Source: a virus
IMG/VR virus record: IMGVR_UViG_3300044800_000271
Span: 1-64,000 of that record
Strand: one strand, 5' to 3'
Length of the DNA: 64,000 nucleotides
In this document: piece after piece, positions 1-8,941 of the stretch
Position numbering within the stretch: the first letter of the stretch is position 1
Layout: every line of letters starts with the position of its first letter
Made by a program: the position numbers and the translations under genes
Notes under the pieces: generated by a model
The model's database searches: none
What the model was told of the DNA's origin: nothing
What the model saw: only the letters and a program-made list of their open reading frames with translations

Positions 1-762
1 AGCGTGGTGTTCGTGAACCCCACGCAGTTGACCTGCGTGACCCCGGCGCACGCCATTGGCGCGGTGAATATCGTCGTCGCGAATCCCGATTCGCAGTTCG
101 GCACATTGGTGAACGGGTACACTTACAGCATCGTGCAGCCGACCATGACCACGGTCACAAGCAGTACGAACCCATCCGTGTTTACCGATCCGGTCACTTT
201 TACGATTAGTGTGGCGGGGACTTCGCCTCCCATACCCGCTACGGGAACGATTGCTATCTTGGACGGGATCAGTCCCCCAGTCCCCATCATCATGGGCTTG
301 CCGCTCACGGCGGGAAGCGTCCAGTACACCACGAGCAGCCTGAATACCGGAACCCGTGCCATCGTGGCAATTTACGTCCCCCAAGGGCTTTTTGCGTCAA
401 GCAGCGGTAGCGTGGTGCAAGTGGTGACGCCGCTTTCCGGCTTGTGGACCAACGCCCCGTTTCCCGGCAGGCTGGCGCTGTACTGTTCGCCCCTCGCTGG
501 GCCGTATACGTCTTCCGCCCTCGGGGCGTTCGATCCCCGGCGCGACATGCAAATCTACGTGGACGGCGACCTGCTCGACATCGTCTCGTTCTCGTTCGAT
601 CCCGTCAACAACAGGTACCTGATGTTCAGCTACAGCGCGTTCGACTTGCAGGGGGTCATACAAGCCACCTACCACATCCCGGACCCGCCCTTCAAGGATG
701 CCATGACTTCGACGGTGCCGCCAGCGGCCCTGATCGGAAAATACTCCATTTACGGGGCCTAA
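1..762 (+). CDS. Ig-like/IPT virion surface protein, 5' partial
   Basis: The reading frame is open at the left edge, so the true start lies outside the window and at least 253 residues are visible. The first visible stretch (TPAHAIGAVNIVVANP, then a GYTY ending) has the pattern of an IPT/TIG Ig-like repeat. It is followed by a Thr/Ser/Val-rich beta segment resembling bacterial Ig-like repeats, then a C-terminal domain rich in aromatic and Asp residues. Such stacked beta domains are usual in phage tail fibres, decoration proteins and adhesins. No enzyme motif is seen. Virion location is inferred from composition and from similar genes elsewhere in the window; the exact role is unknown. Confidence 0.6.
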   Translation, partial: SVVFVNPTQLTCVTPAHAIGAVNIVVANPDSQFGTLVNGYTYSIVQPTMTTVTSSTNPSVFTDPVTFTISVAGTSPPIPATGTIAILDGISPPVPIIMGLPLTAGSVQYTTSSLNTGTRAIVAIYVPQGLFASSSGSVVQVVTPLSGLWTNAPFPGRLALYCSPLAGPYTSSALGAFDPRRDMQIYVDGDLLDIVSFSFDPVNNRYLMFSYSAFDLQGVIQATYHIPDPPFKDAMTSTVPPAALIGKYSIYGA

Positions 763-848
763 GTCCTGCAAACCCAAGAAAAATCAGCTACCGTTTTCCC
801 TTGTAGGGCTCGCTTTTGAGCCTATCCCTAGCTAGGAGAACCAAGAAA

Positions 849-1082
849 ATGAGTAAGAAGATCGCAAAAATCGACAACGATGCAATGAACTCGCTTTACG
901 GCGTCGAGTTCGCCCGCCTCGCTGGCCGCAAGATCGCCGACAAGGTGCAAGAGAGCGAGGCCGGGCGCACGCTTGACCCCCAAGCCTTCGCGGATCACAG
1001 CGAGTATCTTTCGGTACTCAAGTCCGTGCTGGCCGAAGACGGATCAACTGATCATGACCCTAACGACCCTTTGAAAGATTAA
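849..1082 (+). CDS. small hypothetical protein, 77 aa
   Basis: A 77-residue charged protein with no recognisable family. The ATG at 849 is preferred because AGGAGAA lies about 8-14 bases upstream; an in-frame TTG further up has no such site. The middle (residues 12-35) looks helical and the C-terminal ten residues are acidic (DHDPNDPLKD). It sits between a virion protein and a homing endonuclease gene, so it may be a small virion or accessory protein whose downstream border was invaded. No function is assigned. Confidence 0.6.
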   Translation: MSKKIAKIDNDAMNSLYGVEFARLAGRKIADKVQESEAGRTLDPQAFADHSEYLSVLKSVLAEDGSTDHDPNDPLKD

Positions 1083-1128
1083 GTGCCTTAGTTTCAACAC
1101 TTTAGCCCTTGAATCTCTGGAGGAAGTT

Positions 1129-2043
1129 ATGCTGATTTACCGTGTGACAAATACGGTCAACAGCAAGGTCTATATCGGCAAGTGGAGTCATCCAACTGTT
1201 GATCAGCGTTGGCGGAATCATAAGTATTCCGCCAAGATGGGAAGTCCGTGTTATTTTCACAGAGCCATCCGCAAATACGGGCCAGATGCTTTCCGAATTG
1301 AAATAATTGACCGAGCTAAAACTGTTGAGGAGCTTTCCGAAAAGGAAAAACTCCACATTGCCTTGCATCAATCCAACGATCCCAAGAAGGGATACAACAT
1401 GACCGAGGGCGGCGACGGCATGTACGGATTCAAACATTCTGAAGCTTCTAAACTAAAAAATCGAAACGCGCATCTTGGTAAGAAAGCTTCTCCGGAAACA
1501 AGAGCTTTGTTATCCGAGTTGGGAAAGAAGGCAATCTTTAGTGCCGAGAGGAAAGAAAATATTCGTCTTTCCAAACTAGGAAATAAAAGACCTCCTCTTT
1601 CTTTGTCATGGAAATCCAAAATTTCCCTCGCTCTTCGGGGTAGAAAAGGCCGTAAAGCGTCCGAAGCTTGGAAACAGTGGAAATCCGGACATTCCAAAAA
1701 GTTTTGGGCTGACCCGGTGTATCGTGCGAAACAAACCCAAAGCCACAAGGAATGGTGGACTCCCGAACGCCGGAAAATATGGGCATTGCAGATGCGGAAT
1801 ACAAAGCATCATTTAGGTAAGAAGCATTCTGAACAGCAACGAAAAAACATAAGCGACGGAGTACAACGAGCATTGACGATCTCCCCGAAACCCGGCAAGT
1901 CCGTCCGCTGCATTGATACTGGAGAAGTGTTTCCGTCCCTGCTTCATGCGGTTGAAAAATTCGGTGGGTACGGATCAAACCTTTCGCGTTCAATCGGGAA
2001 AGGATACAAGTTTTTCGGAAGGCAATTCGAGTATGCGGGGTAA
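1129..2043 (+). CDS. GIY-YIG homing endonuclease with NUMOD-type DNA-binding tail
   Basis: Predicted site-specific DNA endonuclease of the GIY-YIG fold. Residues 2-18 carry the core strands (IYRVTNTVNSKVYIGKW, matching GIY...YIG), followed by a conserved Arg and by Tyr and Glu residues expected in the nuclease domain to about residue 95. The middle is Lys/Arg-rich with NUMOD3-like GxKH/HLGKKHSE elements. The C-terminus has a NUMOD1-like helix-turn-helix segment (CIDTGEVFPSLLHAVEKFGG). The gene is less GC-rich than its neighbours, which fits a mobile free-standing homing gene. It ends five bases before the methyltransferase gene. SD-like GGAGG lies six bases before the ATG. Confidence 0.88.
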   Translation: MLIYRVTNTVNSKVYIGKWSHPTVDQRWRNHKYSAKMGSPCYFHRAIRKYGPDAFRIEIIDRAKTVEELSEKEKLHIALHQSNDPKKGYNMTEGGDGMYGFKHSEASKLKNRNAHLGKKASPETRALLSELGKKAIFSAERKENIRLSKLGNKRPPLSLSWKSKISLALRGRKGRKASEAWKQWKSGHSKKFWADPVYRAKQTQSHKEWWTPERRKIWALQMRNTKHHLGKKHSEQQRKNISDGVQRALTISPKPGKSVRCIDTGEVFPSLLHAVEKFGGYGSNLSRSIGKGYKFFGRQFEYAG

Positions 2044-2048
2044 ATAGC

Positions 2049-3035
2049 GTGGCCTATCAAGTAGTCAACTCCAAATTTGTTGCGTGGTCACCGTCGTACA
2101 TGGGCGGAAAGTTCCACGCCATGCTCAGCGACCCCCCGTATGACTTGAACTTTATGGGCAAGGACTGGGACAAGTCCGCCGACTACAAAGTCTGGGGACA
2201 AGCGTTGCTTCCGCACCTGTATCCCGGCGCACTTTGCTTGATGTTCGGCGGAACCCGCACATGGCACCGGTTGGCGGCGGGGATGGAAGACGCGGGCTTC
2301 GAGATGATCGACACCCTGATGTGGCTCCACGGACAGGGATTCCCGAAAGCCAAGAGCATCAAGGCGGAGGGATTCGACGGCTGGAAGACGCCCTCCCTCA
2401 AACCAGCTTGGGAACCTGTCCTGATGTTCCGCGCCCCCCGGCAGGGATTGACCTATGATGCCTGCGCCCTGCGATTCGGCAGCGGAGCCTTGAACGTGGA
2501 TGCGGGACGAATCGCCATCGACTTGGAAATGGATGCGTCCCAACTACGGACAATAAATCGGAACCGAAGAACGGAGGATAGCTCGGGACAGAAGTGGGGA
2601 ATGACAAAATCCAATGGCGACACGCCGCAAGTGATCAAACCCGAAGGTCGCTATCCCGCAAATGCGATGCTGGATGAAGAGACCGGGGAAATGCTCGGCG
2701 AAAAATCCCGATTTTTCTACGTGGCCAAAGCAAGCATCCGTGAAAAAAATGCGGGACTTAGCGGGAATAACGACCACCCCACGATCAAGCCCATAGAACT
2801 CAATCGCTGGCTTGCTTCTTTGCTTTTGCCGCCCAACAGCGTAAAGCCTCGCCGCTTGCTTGTGCCCTTTTCGGGAGTGGCATCAGAGATGATAGGGGCG
2901 CTTTTGGCGGGATGGGATGAGGTTGTGGGTGTCGAAAAGGATGCCGAATATTGTAAGATCGCGGAAGAGCGAATCAAATACTGGCTCAGCAACGAGCAAG
3001 GAAAGCGGTTCAAATATGCCCAACAACAAGCTTAG
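2049..3035 (+). CDS. beta-class DNA N6-adenine/N4-cytosine methyltransferase
   Basis: Transfers methyl from S-adenosylmethionine to adenine N6 or cytosine N4 in DNA. Catalytic motif IV (SDPPYD) is near residue 27, and the SAM-binding motif I region (LVPFSGVASEMIGALLAGW, then VVGVEKD) is near residue 270. Motif IV preceding motif I is the beta-class order. The start is GTG. The 3' end overlaps the next gene by 20 bases, so the two are probably co-translated. No restriction endonuclease partner is adjacent; orphan methyltransferases of this kind usually protect phage DNA from host restriction or mark it. The recognition site cannot be read from sequence. Confidence 0.88.
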   Translation: MAYQVVNSKFVAWSPSYMGGKFHAMLSDPPYDLNFMGKDWDKSADYKVWGQALLPHLYPGALCLMFGGTRTWHRLAAGMEDAGFEMIDTLMWLHGQGFPKAKSIKAEGFDGWKTPSLKPAWEPVLMFRAPRQGLTYDACALRFGSGALNVDAGRIAIDLEMDASQLRTINRNRRTEDSSGQKWGMTKSNGDTPQVIKPEGRYPANAMLDEETGEMLGEKSRFFYVAKASIREKNAGLSGNNDHPTIKPIELNRWLASLLLPPNSVKPRRLLVPFSGVASEMIGALLAGWDEVVGVEKDAEYCKIAEERIKYWLSNEQGKRFKYAQQQA

Positions 3036-6000
3036 TTCCTACGAGCCGGGGCAAGTCGTCACCGACATCAGCGGCGTTCATTACAGAGTCGCATCCAAAG
3101 TCGCCGATTCCGATGGCACTGTCGTTCGCTTCGCCGACATGCAAGGCCGACCGGTCTCCGAGGTAGTTCCGGTAAGCCCCGCCTTTGCCCAGTTCGCAAG
3201 CCTGATCAGATTCCACCTCGCCTACAACAAGGACTTCAACCTCTATATCCTCGGATACATAGACCAATTTAACCAGCAACATTCCAAGCAACAACTCCCC
3301 TATCCGGTTGGAACCGATGGCAAGCCCTATGATTGGGCGGGTTTCTTAGAGAAGCAAGTAGCGCAAAAACTCCCAGGGAACATTGATCCGTCGGAGAAGG
3401 ACGAACTCATTCATGAGATGCTATTCACGTATTTGGGACAACGCCGCGTGCTGGAGCAATTCGAGGGCGTGCGCAACAAGGAGAGTTTTCCACACAAGGA
3501 AAAGGAACTGGCGCAGCAACTTACGCAGTTCCTTATTGATACTTTCAGTTGGGGCAAAAAAATGATCCGTGGCTGGATCAACGAGCGGCAGCCGAAGGAG
3601 ATCAGCATGTGGCAGCTGGGGGATGAGGGCGAGGAGTTAAACATCCTCGACACCAAAGAGCATGCTACCCAGCCGAAACTCTACGACGGTATCCCGAGAG
3701 ATATCCGCCAGTCGGAGCACGACATCCGCGAATTCCGCGACGGCTTCTACGGGTGGCTGAAGAAGCACCAGAGCGAAACGTCCGCCAAGTGGTTCATCAC
3801 CCTGTTCGACATCTACTGGGAGTGGGTGTCCGAGTCCACGGAGTCGCCGAACGAGGGGACGGGACGCCCCGGCTACATGCCAGCGCGCCGCCACCTCGAA
3901 CCGCTGTGGAAGGAAAGAACGCGATTGAGCAACGCCTCGCTCTACGAATACATCGGCCGCCTCGCGAAGCTGCTTGAGCAGTACATCCAGGAGAACCGCC
4001 GCACCCTGGGCGAAGACGACATCTTCGTGAAGCTGATCGACAACATCCACCACGAGAGGGAGAAGCTCCGCCGCCGTCGGCCGAAGGTCAAGGCGTCGCT
4101 GGCATCGCTGAATCTCGCGGCCGAAGAGCAACCCGAACCGGCGTCGGGACGCACGGCTTCCGCAAAAATCGCCAAGCAGCTTATCCACGGGACCAACTTG
4201 ACCCCCGAGATGCTCCGGCAGGTGAAGGACGCCTTCGTCCACCGCTGGACATCGGACAACCCGCGCCGTACTTCGATCTACCATTGCGACAAGTGCGACA
4301 TCAACAGGCCGTACGTCAACACGGAATCGTCCGAGGGGCACGACCACCCGACGATCCCGCTCCAGACCGACGCCGATTGGCTCGGGGACAAGGCTTTCTA
4401 TTTCACGAACGCCGGGCGCTTGCTTCCGGGGCACTTCGAGCCCGGCATCCTGGCGAATCCGGTGCTCGCGCCGGGTGCCCGTTCATTGACAGGCAGCGAA
4501 GACGACGACGCTCCCGAAGAACCTCCGGAAGGCAAGCTGAAATGCGAAACGTGCGGGAAGATCGGGGACACCAAGGTTTGCAACGGATGTCGCGAGCGCT
4601 ACACGAAAACCGCGGAGTTCGGCGAGAACGTCCTCCCGCCCAATGAAGCGGCGATGTGCAGCGCGTGCGGATACGAGGAAGCCGTTCCGGGGAAAGAGTA
4701 TTGCCAATATTGCTTGGCGGACGTGGAACACCTTGTTTGCCCCCGGTGCCTCGAATGCACCCAATGCAACCTCCGCCCATGCAAGAACGGCGGTCCCCAC
4801 ATGGAGGGCGTCGAACGCAGCGAAGCATGGCGCATGAACAAAGGGATGGCAAGGGCAGGAAAACTCGGTGCCGCCCAAGCAGAGAAAGCCATGACGCTCA
4901 ACGAAGCCAAGAAACAGCAGCTTGACGTGACGTTCTTGCGCGACGCCGAAGAAGCCGAAGGGTATGCTAAAAGTTTGACTGCTGCCGGGCGCGAAGTCGT
5001 CGCCATTTGGAACGAGACATTGCCCGGCGCAACCGAGGAACACTGGATGCTTGCCTGCCGCCCGGCCAAGTGCGTCCTTGGACCCCTGGGATTGGATACC
5101 CGGAAGGAAGGCTCGGAAGACGCCGACTATGAGAGCCTGCATCCCGGCCGCGAGGAAGAGGAGCGGGAAGCGCAAAGGGAAGAATTCGACAGGATGCGCG
5201 ACTACATGGATTCGCTGGGCTGGAAGGGAAGGAACCCGTGGTATCCCGAGAGGTACCCGCTCTTCGCCATGCGGCTTTACAGCGACGGGTGGAAGGCGTC
5301 CCAAAAGGACATGGCTGCCAACAGGGAGCCCACTGTCGCCGAGGGCACGACCTTGGACGAGATGAAGAAATACCTCTCCAAATACGACCTCAAAAAGCTG
5401 CGCACGATCTATGCGGAGCCGGAGGAACCGAAGACCGAGGGCTATTCCGAAGAGGACAAGGATATGTTGAAAAGCATGGGTATCAAGGCAAAGAAAGCGG
5501 GACTTGGACTTGGGAACAAGGAATTGCTCGAAGCCACGGCTAATCTCCTCGAAGCCCGCGGGGATGGCATGCTCACGGCGCAGGACTGGAAGATTTTGCA
5601 GGATGCGTTCGACTACGCCAGCGGCGACGAGCCCATTCCTTCCATATCGATAGCGTTGGCCAACTTGCTGGACACGCATCGCGTGCAGCCACCCATGGTC
5701 ACGTCCGAGCAATGGGAAGAAACGGCGAAGGCGTACGAGGATATCACCGGCAATCATATCGAGTGGCGCAAGCCCGACGAACTGTCCGACGAGGACTGGG
5801 AAAAGCAGTACGGCGAGAAGGAAGCCGGGATCGGGCACGATTTCTACGACGGCATCCGCCCGCAGATCACGCCGGGCGACACCGGACGCCTGCCGCACGC
5901 CCGCAAGGAAGGCGCTTCGACGCCGGACCTCGAAGCCCAAGTCCGCATCGAATGGAGCGGGATGTACGACAGCCGCCATCTGGAGCTCGACGGCTGGGAA

Positions 6001-7179
6001 GGCACGTGGGAATGGACGGACTACGGCGCTTCCAACGAACTGAACCTCGGCACGCAAGTCGGGCCGTGCGGTTCCGTGGAAGAGGCGAAACAGAAGTTGC
6101 AGGATTTCGTTTTCGGGCTCGGCGAGCCAGCAACGTATATTACCTATGGCGACAACGAGATTGTCAGGAAAGGAGACGATCCAGCCAAAGCGCGCAAAAC
6201 GGGCGCGGACGGCGATTTCGAAAGCACGCTGCTCGACCTGCTTGAGCAGGCCGCCCACAGCCTGCAAGAAGGCACGCCGGATACCGGGGAAGGCATGAAC
6301 AACCCCTTGGCGATGGAGATCGAGGACCTGCTCAATGCCAAGGGCCGCTCGATGCACGGACCGGAAGTCGCGAGCAGGCTGCCGAAGACCGCCGCACGGC
6401 CGGAGGATTTCGTGGCGGCGTTTCACAGGTGGCTGGAAAAAGGCAAGCGGATGCTGGAGGGCTTCGTCACCGACGACAAGTACCTTGCGCGCAGCGTGCA
6501 GGAAATCCACGTGCACCTGCAAAAGATCGACGGGGTTCTCGAAGAAATCCGCAAGGCCGAGCCCGACCCGGCGAAGAGGGACTGGAAGCCCGGCGAATGG
6601 GCCAATCGAAACCGAGTCGGCGCTGGTCCCGTCACCCCGCAGCAAATGCTGGTGAAAAACGTCCAGCGGTCGCAGGGCGTGCAGCCCGAGGCGCAACAGC
6701 CCCAGCCTGCTGTCCCCGCCCAGCCGAGCCAGCCCGCGGTCGCGATCACCCCGCAATCCGGCCGGGGCGAAGACGCGCCGATGAGGAAGACGATCCTGCC
6801 CGAGCTTGCCAATCCGAATTTCCACATGAGCAGCGATGAACCCGTTGATTACGAGGAGCCCCCGGCGGAGTTGACACAGCTAGTCAACACCAAGCTCCGC
6901 GGACATCGGGCTGTTGTCCCCATGTCATCCGGCGAATTGGACCCCGGCGATGCACCGTCCGACGATCTGTGGTTTGCGATGTGCGGTCAGTGCGGGGCGG
7001 TTTGGAGCTTTACGAACGGCGACTTGATGATGAAGGAAGTTGGCGACGGCTCGTGCCAAGTCGGGCTGCCCGAGAACACGACCATGAAAACTTCCGCCCG
7101 GCTTAAGAGCAGCGACGAGGACGGTATTTTTGCGGATAAGAAGGGGTTTTTTGAGTCTGTACGAACAAAGTATCGTTAA
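3016..7179 (+). CDS. giant multidomain zinc-ribbon protein, 1387 aa, function unknown
   Basis: A 1387-residue soluble protein. The ATG at 3016 follows an AAGGAAAG site inside the methyltransferase gene. Residues 1-400 are helical and include a segment (DELIHEMLFTYL, then an Arg/Trp-rich helix) faintly like sigma-70 region 2. Cys pairs form several zinc ribbons: CDKC near 422, CETCGK/CNGC near 510, CSACG/CQYC near 545-570, CPRC/CTQC near 575, and CGQCG near 1325. Segments are joined by Lys/Ala linkers such as GRTASAKIAK and PKTAARPED. The motif EEDKDMLKSMGIKAKKA near residue 815 recurs in the product at 43064. Possibly a virion-internal or RNA-polymerase-associated protein; no family is assigned. 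Confidence 0.75.
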   Translation: MPNNKLSSYEPGQVVTDISGVHYRVASKVADSDGTVVRFADMQGRPVSEVVPVSPAFAQFASLIRFHLAYNKDFNLYILGYIDQFNQQHSKQQLPYPVGTDGKPYDWAGFLEKQVAQKLPGNIDPSEKDELIHEMLFTYLGQRRVLEQFEGVRNKESFPHKEKELAQQLTQFLIDTFSWGKKMIRGWINERQPKEISMWQLGDEGEELNILDTKEHATQPKLYDGIPRDIRQSEHDIREFRDGFYGWLKKHQSETSAKWFITLFDIYWEWVSESTESPNEGTGRPGYMPARRHLEPLWKERTRLSNASLYEYIGRLAKLLEQYIQENRRTLGEDDIFVKLIDNIHHEREKLRRRRPKVKASLASLNLAAEEQPEPASGRTASAKIAKQLIHGTNLTPEMLRQVKDAFVHRWTSDNPRRTSIYHCDKCDINRPYVNTESSEGHDHPTIPLQTDADWLGDKAFYFTNAGRLLPGHFEPGILANPVLAPGARSLTGSEDDDAPEEPPEGKLKCETCGKIGDTKVCNGCRERYTKTAEFGENVLPPNEAAMCSACGYEEAVPGKEYCQYCLADVEHLVCPRCLECTQCNLRPCKNGGPHMEGVERSEAWRMNKGMARAGKLGAAQAEKAMTLNEAKKQQLDVTFLRDAEEAEGYAKSLTAAGREVVAIWNETLPGATEEHWMLACRPAKCVLGPLGLDTRKEGSEDADYESLHPGREEEEREAQREEFDRMRDYMDSLGWKGRNPWYPERYPLFAMRLYSDGWKASQKDMAANREPTVAEGTTLDEMKKYLSKYDLKKLRTIYAEPEEPKTEGYSEEDKDMLKSMGIKAKKAGLGLGNKELLEATANLLEARGDGMLTAQDWKILQDAFDYASGDEPIPSISIALANLLDTHRVQPPMVTSEQWEETAKAYEDITGNHIEWRKPDELSDEDWEKQYGEKEAGIGHDFYDGIRPQITPGDTGRLPHARKEGASTPDLEAQVRIEWSGMYDSRHLELDGWEGTWEWTDYGASNELNLGTQVGPCGSVEEAKQKLQDFVFGLGEPATYITYGDNEIVRKGDDPAKARKTGADGDFESTLLDLLEQAAHSLQEGTPDTGEGMNNPLAMEIEDLLNAKGRSMHGPEVASRLPKTAARPEDFVAAFHRWLEKGKRMLEGFVTDDKYLARSVQEIHVHLQKIDGVLEEIRKAEPDPAKRDWKPGEWANRNRVGAGPVTPQQMLVKNVQRSQGVQPEAQQPQPAVPAQPSQPAVAITPQSGRGEDAPMRKTILPELANPNFHMSSDEPVDYEEPPAELTQLVNTKLRGHRAVVPMSSGELDPGDAPSDDLWFAMCGQCGAVWSFTNGDLMMKEVGDGSCQVGLPENTTMKTSARLKSSDEDGIFADKKGFFESVRTKYR

Positions 7180-7661
7180 AGGTGCCCTTGGGTATTTTTG
7201 GCATGGTATTCGTGGTTTATGATTTTCTTGATGGCATTGTGGCAAGCGCACAATAGCTGATAGTTGCCGTCAGTATCCGCGAGAACTTTTTTGTAGAAAG
7301 CGACGGCACTATTTAGTTGTTTGCGCTCTGAGGTACCGCCCCCGTGTACGTGATCGATCTGCAAAGCTCTCGGGTCAGTCCAATAACAGCCTTCGGGCCA
7401 TACGCATTTTCCACCAAGTTTGACGATGCATGTTTGCCGCATTCTTTGTCTTCTATCCGAATCGGATTTTCGGTATCTATGAGTATTATCCTTTCGCCAG
7501 CGCTGGGCCTGCAATCTATGGGTTTCGCGAATACGACCTATGTTTTTCGCCCGCCAATTTTTGCTGCGTTTACTGATACAGGGCTTACAGTAGTGTGCAC
7601 CTTGATGAAAGTTTTCTGGGATGTCGTCTCCACAATCAGGACACGGTTTGTGTTTGTTCAT
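7176..7661 (-). CDS. HNH homing endonuclease
   Basis: A 161-residue HNH nuclease on the opposite strand to its neighbours. The N-terminus has a zinc pair (CPDCGDDI and CKPC), followed by a basic Arg/Lys helix. The catalytic beta-beta-alpha-metal core is LQIDHVHGGG with a later LLCACHNA segment, giving the His-Asn-His-type triad. Its stop overlaps the end of the giant zinc-ribbon gene by four bases, tail to tail, and its start lies just upstream of the next plus-strand gene. This is typical of a free-standing homing gene lodged in an intergenic gap. Lower GC than its neighbours supports acquisition. Confidence 0.88.
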   Translation of the reverse strand: MNKHKPCPDCGDDIPENFHQGAHYCKPCISKRSKNWRAKNIGRIRETHRLQAQRWRKDNTHRYRKSDSDRRQRMRQTCIVKLGGKCVWPEGCYWTDPRALQIDHVHGGGTSERKQLNSAVAFYKKVLADTDGNYQLLCACHNAIKKIINHEYHAKNTQGHL

Positions 7662-7752
7662 TTTGAATCCCTACAGATGGGGACTGTATTCAAAATACTT
7701 GAGTGCGAAGTCGTTTCTTAACTATAGCAGTCTTAAAACAGAGGGTATAATC

Positions 7753-8526
7753 ATGGCAAAGCAATCACCTAAGCAGCTTCGGGCAAAGATCGCGGCCCGC
7801 AAAGCCGAACGCAAGACCGAAAAAATCAGGAAATATGCCAAGATGCGCACGGTCGCCGCAAAGGCCCCCGAGAAGCTGGAGAAGCACCTGATCCGGCTCG
7901 CCGACAAGTACGCCAGCCATGCGGAAGGCATCGAGAACCTCCGCGAGAACCTCGGCTTGGTTCGTGCAGCCAGGGAAGCCCCGCTGAAGATACGGGTCGC
8001 CGCCGCCAAGGAATACGGCAAGAAGTTCCGCCAGATCGCCGAGGAGAGCCCGGAGAAGCTGGAAGAGGCCTTGGTTGAAGCGTATCAAGGGTTGAACGAC
8101 ATCGCCCAAGACATCGAGTTCGCGGCCGAGCAGATGGGCGTCAGCCTCGAAACCGCGCCCGCTGAGGCCGAAGGCATTGTTGAGGATTATACCGATCTTA
8201 AGGATGAAGTCAAGGAAGAGAACGTCGCCGATGACATCGTCGAGGAAGTCGACGCCGAAGGCGAGGCCCCCGAAGTCGAGATTTTCGAAAAGGCGGAAGG
8301 CGATGAACCGTTCGAAGAGAAGGAAGAAGTCGAAGAGAAAGAAGCTGCGGGCGGTGCTTCCGATGCTTGGGTCACCGACCGGGACGAGACCGGAAGTCCC
8401 AAAGTCCCAGAACAAGTAGATGTTCCCCGCGTGGCGGCAGGCGGCGGGTCCGACGCTTGGGTCACCGACCGGGACAAGTCCGGCCAGCCGGAAGCCCCGA
8501 AAGAAACGGAGATTCCGCAGTCGTAA
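7753..8526 (+). CDS. acidic helical protein with C-terminal tandem repeat
   Basis: A 257-residue protein. Residues 1-40 are very basic (MAKQSPKQLRAKIAARKAER), residues 40-150 are helical and probably coiled-coil, and residues 150-205 are strongly acidic (runs of Glu/Asp). The C-terminus carries two copies of a repeat (SDAWVTDRD-x-x-G-x-P) separated by PRVAAGG. A basic head with an acidic tail is seen in scaffolding and nucleoid-associated proteins, but no family is recognised. The ATG at 7753 starts the basic region; upstream in-frame starts lie under the HNH gene on the other strand. Likely expressed with the small gene that follows. Confidence 0.7.
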   Translation: MAKQSPKQLRAKIAARKAERKTEKIRKYAKMRTVAAKAPEKLEKHLIRLADKYASHAEGIENLRENLGLVRAAREAPLKIRVAAAKEYGKKFRQIAEESPEKLEEALVEAYQGLNDIAQDIEFAAEQMGVSLETAPAEAEGIVEDYTDLKDEVKEENVADDIVEEVDAEGEAPEVEIFEKAEGDEPFEEKEEVEEKEAAGGASDAWVTDRDETGSPKVPEQVDVPRVAAGGGSDAWVTDRDKSGQPEAPKETEIPQS

Positions 8527-8599
8527 GGCAAGGCTGCAAAAAAGGTCACCCCCACTGGCAAGTCCGCCATCGGGAGTCTTTGACAAAACAGCCGTGAGC

Positions 8600-8827
8600 A
8601 TGAGCACGCAGCATTTCGTCCTGATCGCCGATGCCCTGAGGACTTTCCGCATGCCTAATCAGCAGTGGGAAGACCTCGTCAAGCATTTTGCAAAGTACCT
8701 CCACAGCACCAACGAAAACTTCAAGGAAAAGCGCTTCGTCGATTACGCGATGGGGCGTGGCGGCCCGAGCGGCGGCTCCAAGTACAAGGGCACAGCCCCG
8801 AATGCGCCGGACACACTGTTCGCCTAA
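8600..8827 (+). CDS. small conserved-looking protein, 75 aa
   Basis: A 75-residue protein: a helical first half (FVLIADALRTFRMPNQQWEDL) and a Gly/Ser/Pro-rich tail ending GTAPNAPDTLFA. It resembles many short phage proteins of unknown role; no zinc or catalytic motif is visible. ATG 8600 or GTG 8594 could both serve. It lies 73 bases after the acidic repeat protein and is followed closely by a strong terminator, so it ends this transcription unit. No function is assigned. Confidence 0.6.
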   Translation: MSTQHFVLIADALRTFRMPNQQWEDLVKHFAKYLHSTNENFKEKRFVDYAMGRGGPSGGSKYKGTAPNAPDTLFA

Positions 8828-8855
8828 TACAGCCCCCTAAAACCGAAAATTGTCT

Positions 8856-8892
8856 GAATAGCGACTGGCAACAGCCGCTATTCTTTTGTTTT
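8856..8892 (+). terminator. rho-independent terminator
   Basis: A perfect eight-base-pair stem (GAATAGCG with CGCTATTC) encloses a 12-base loop and is followed directly by TTTTGTTTT. It lies 29 bases after the stop of the 75-residue gene and before the glycosyltransferase gene, separating two plus-strand transcription units. Confidence 0.85.
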
Positions 8893-8941
8893 CAACACCT
8901 TGCAGATAGCCAAAATTCCCCCGACGCTGTATACTAGGGAT

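Noticed and set aside
4483-6825. 780-residue open frame on the minus strand
   Set aside because: It lies wholly antisense to the giant zinc-ribbon gene, is Arg/Leu/Phe-rich without motifs, and is explained by high GC at third codon positions.
8910-8941. Sigma-70 promoter TTGCAG...TATACT before the GT39-like gene
   Set aside because: The two hexamers are about 24 bases apart, too far for a standard promoter; only a lone -10-like box remains.
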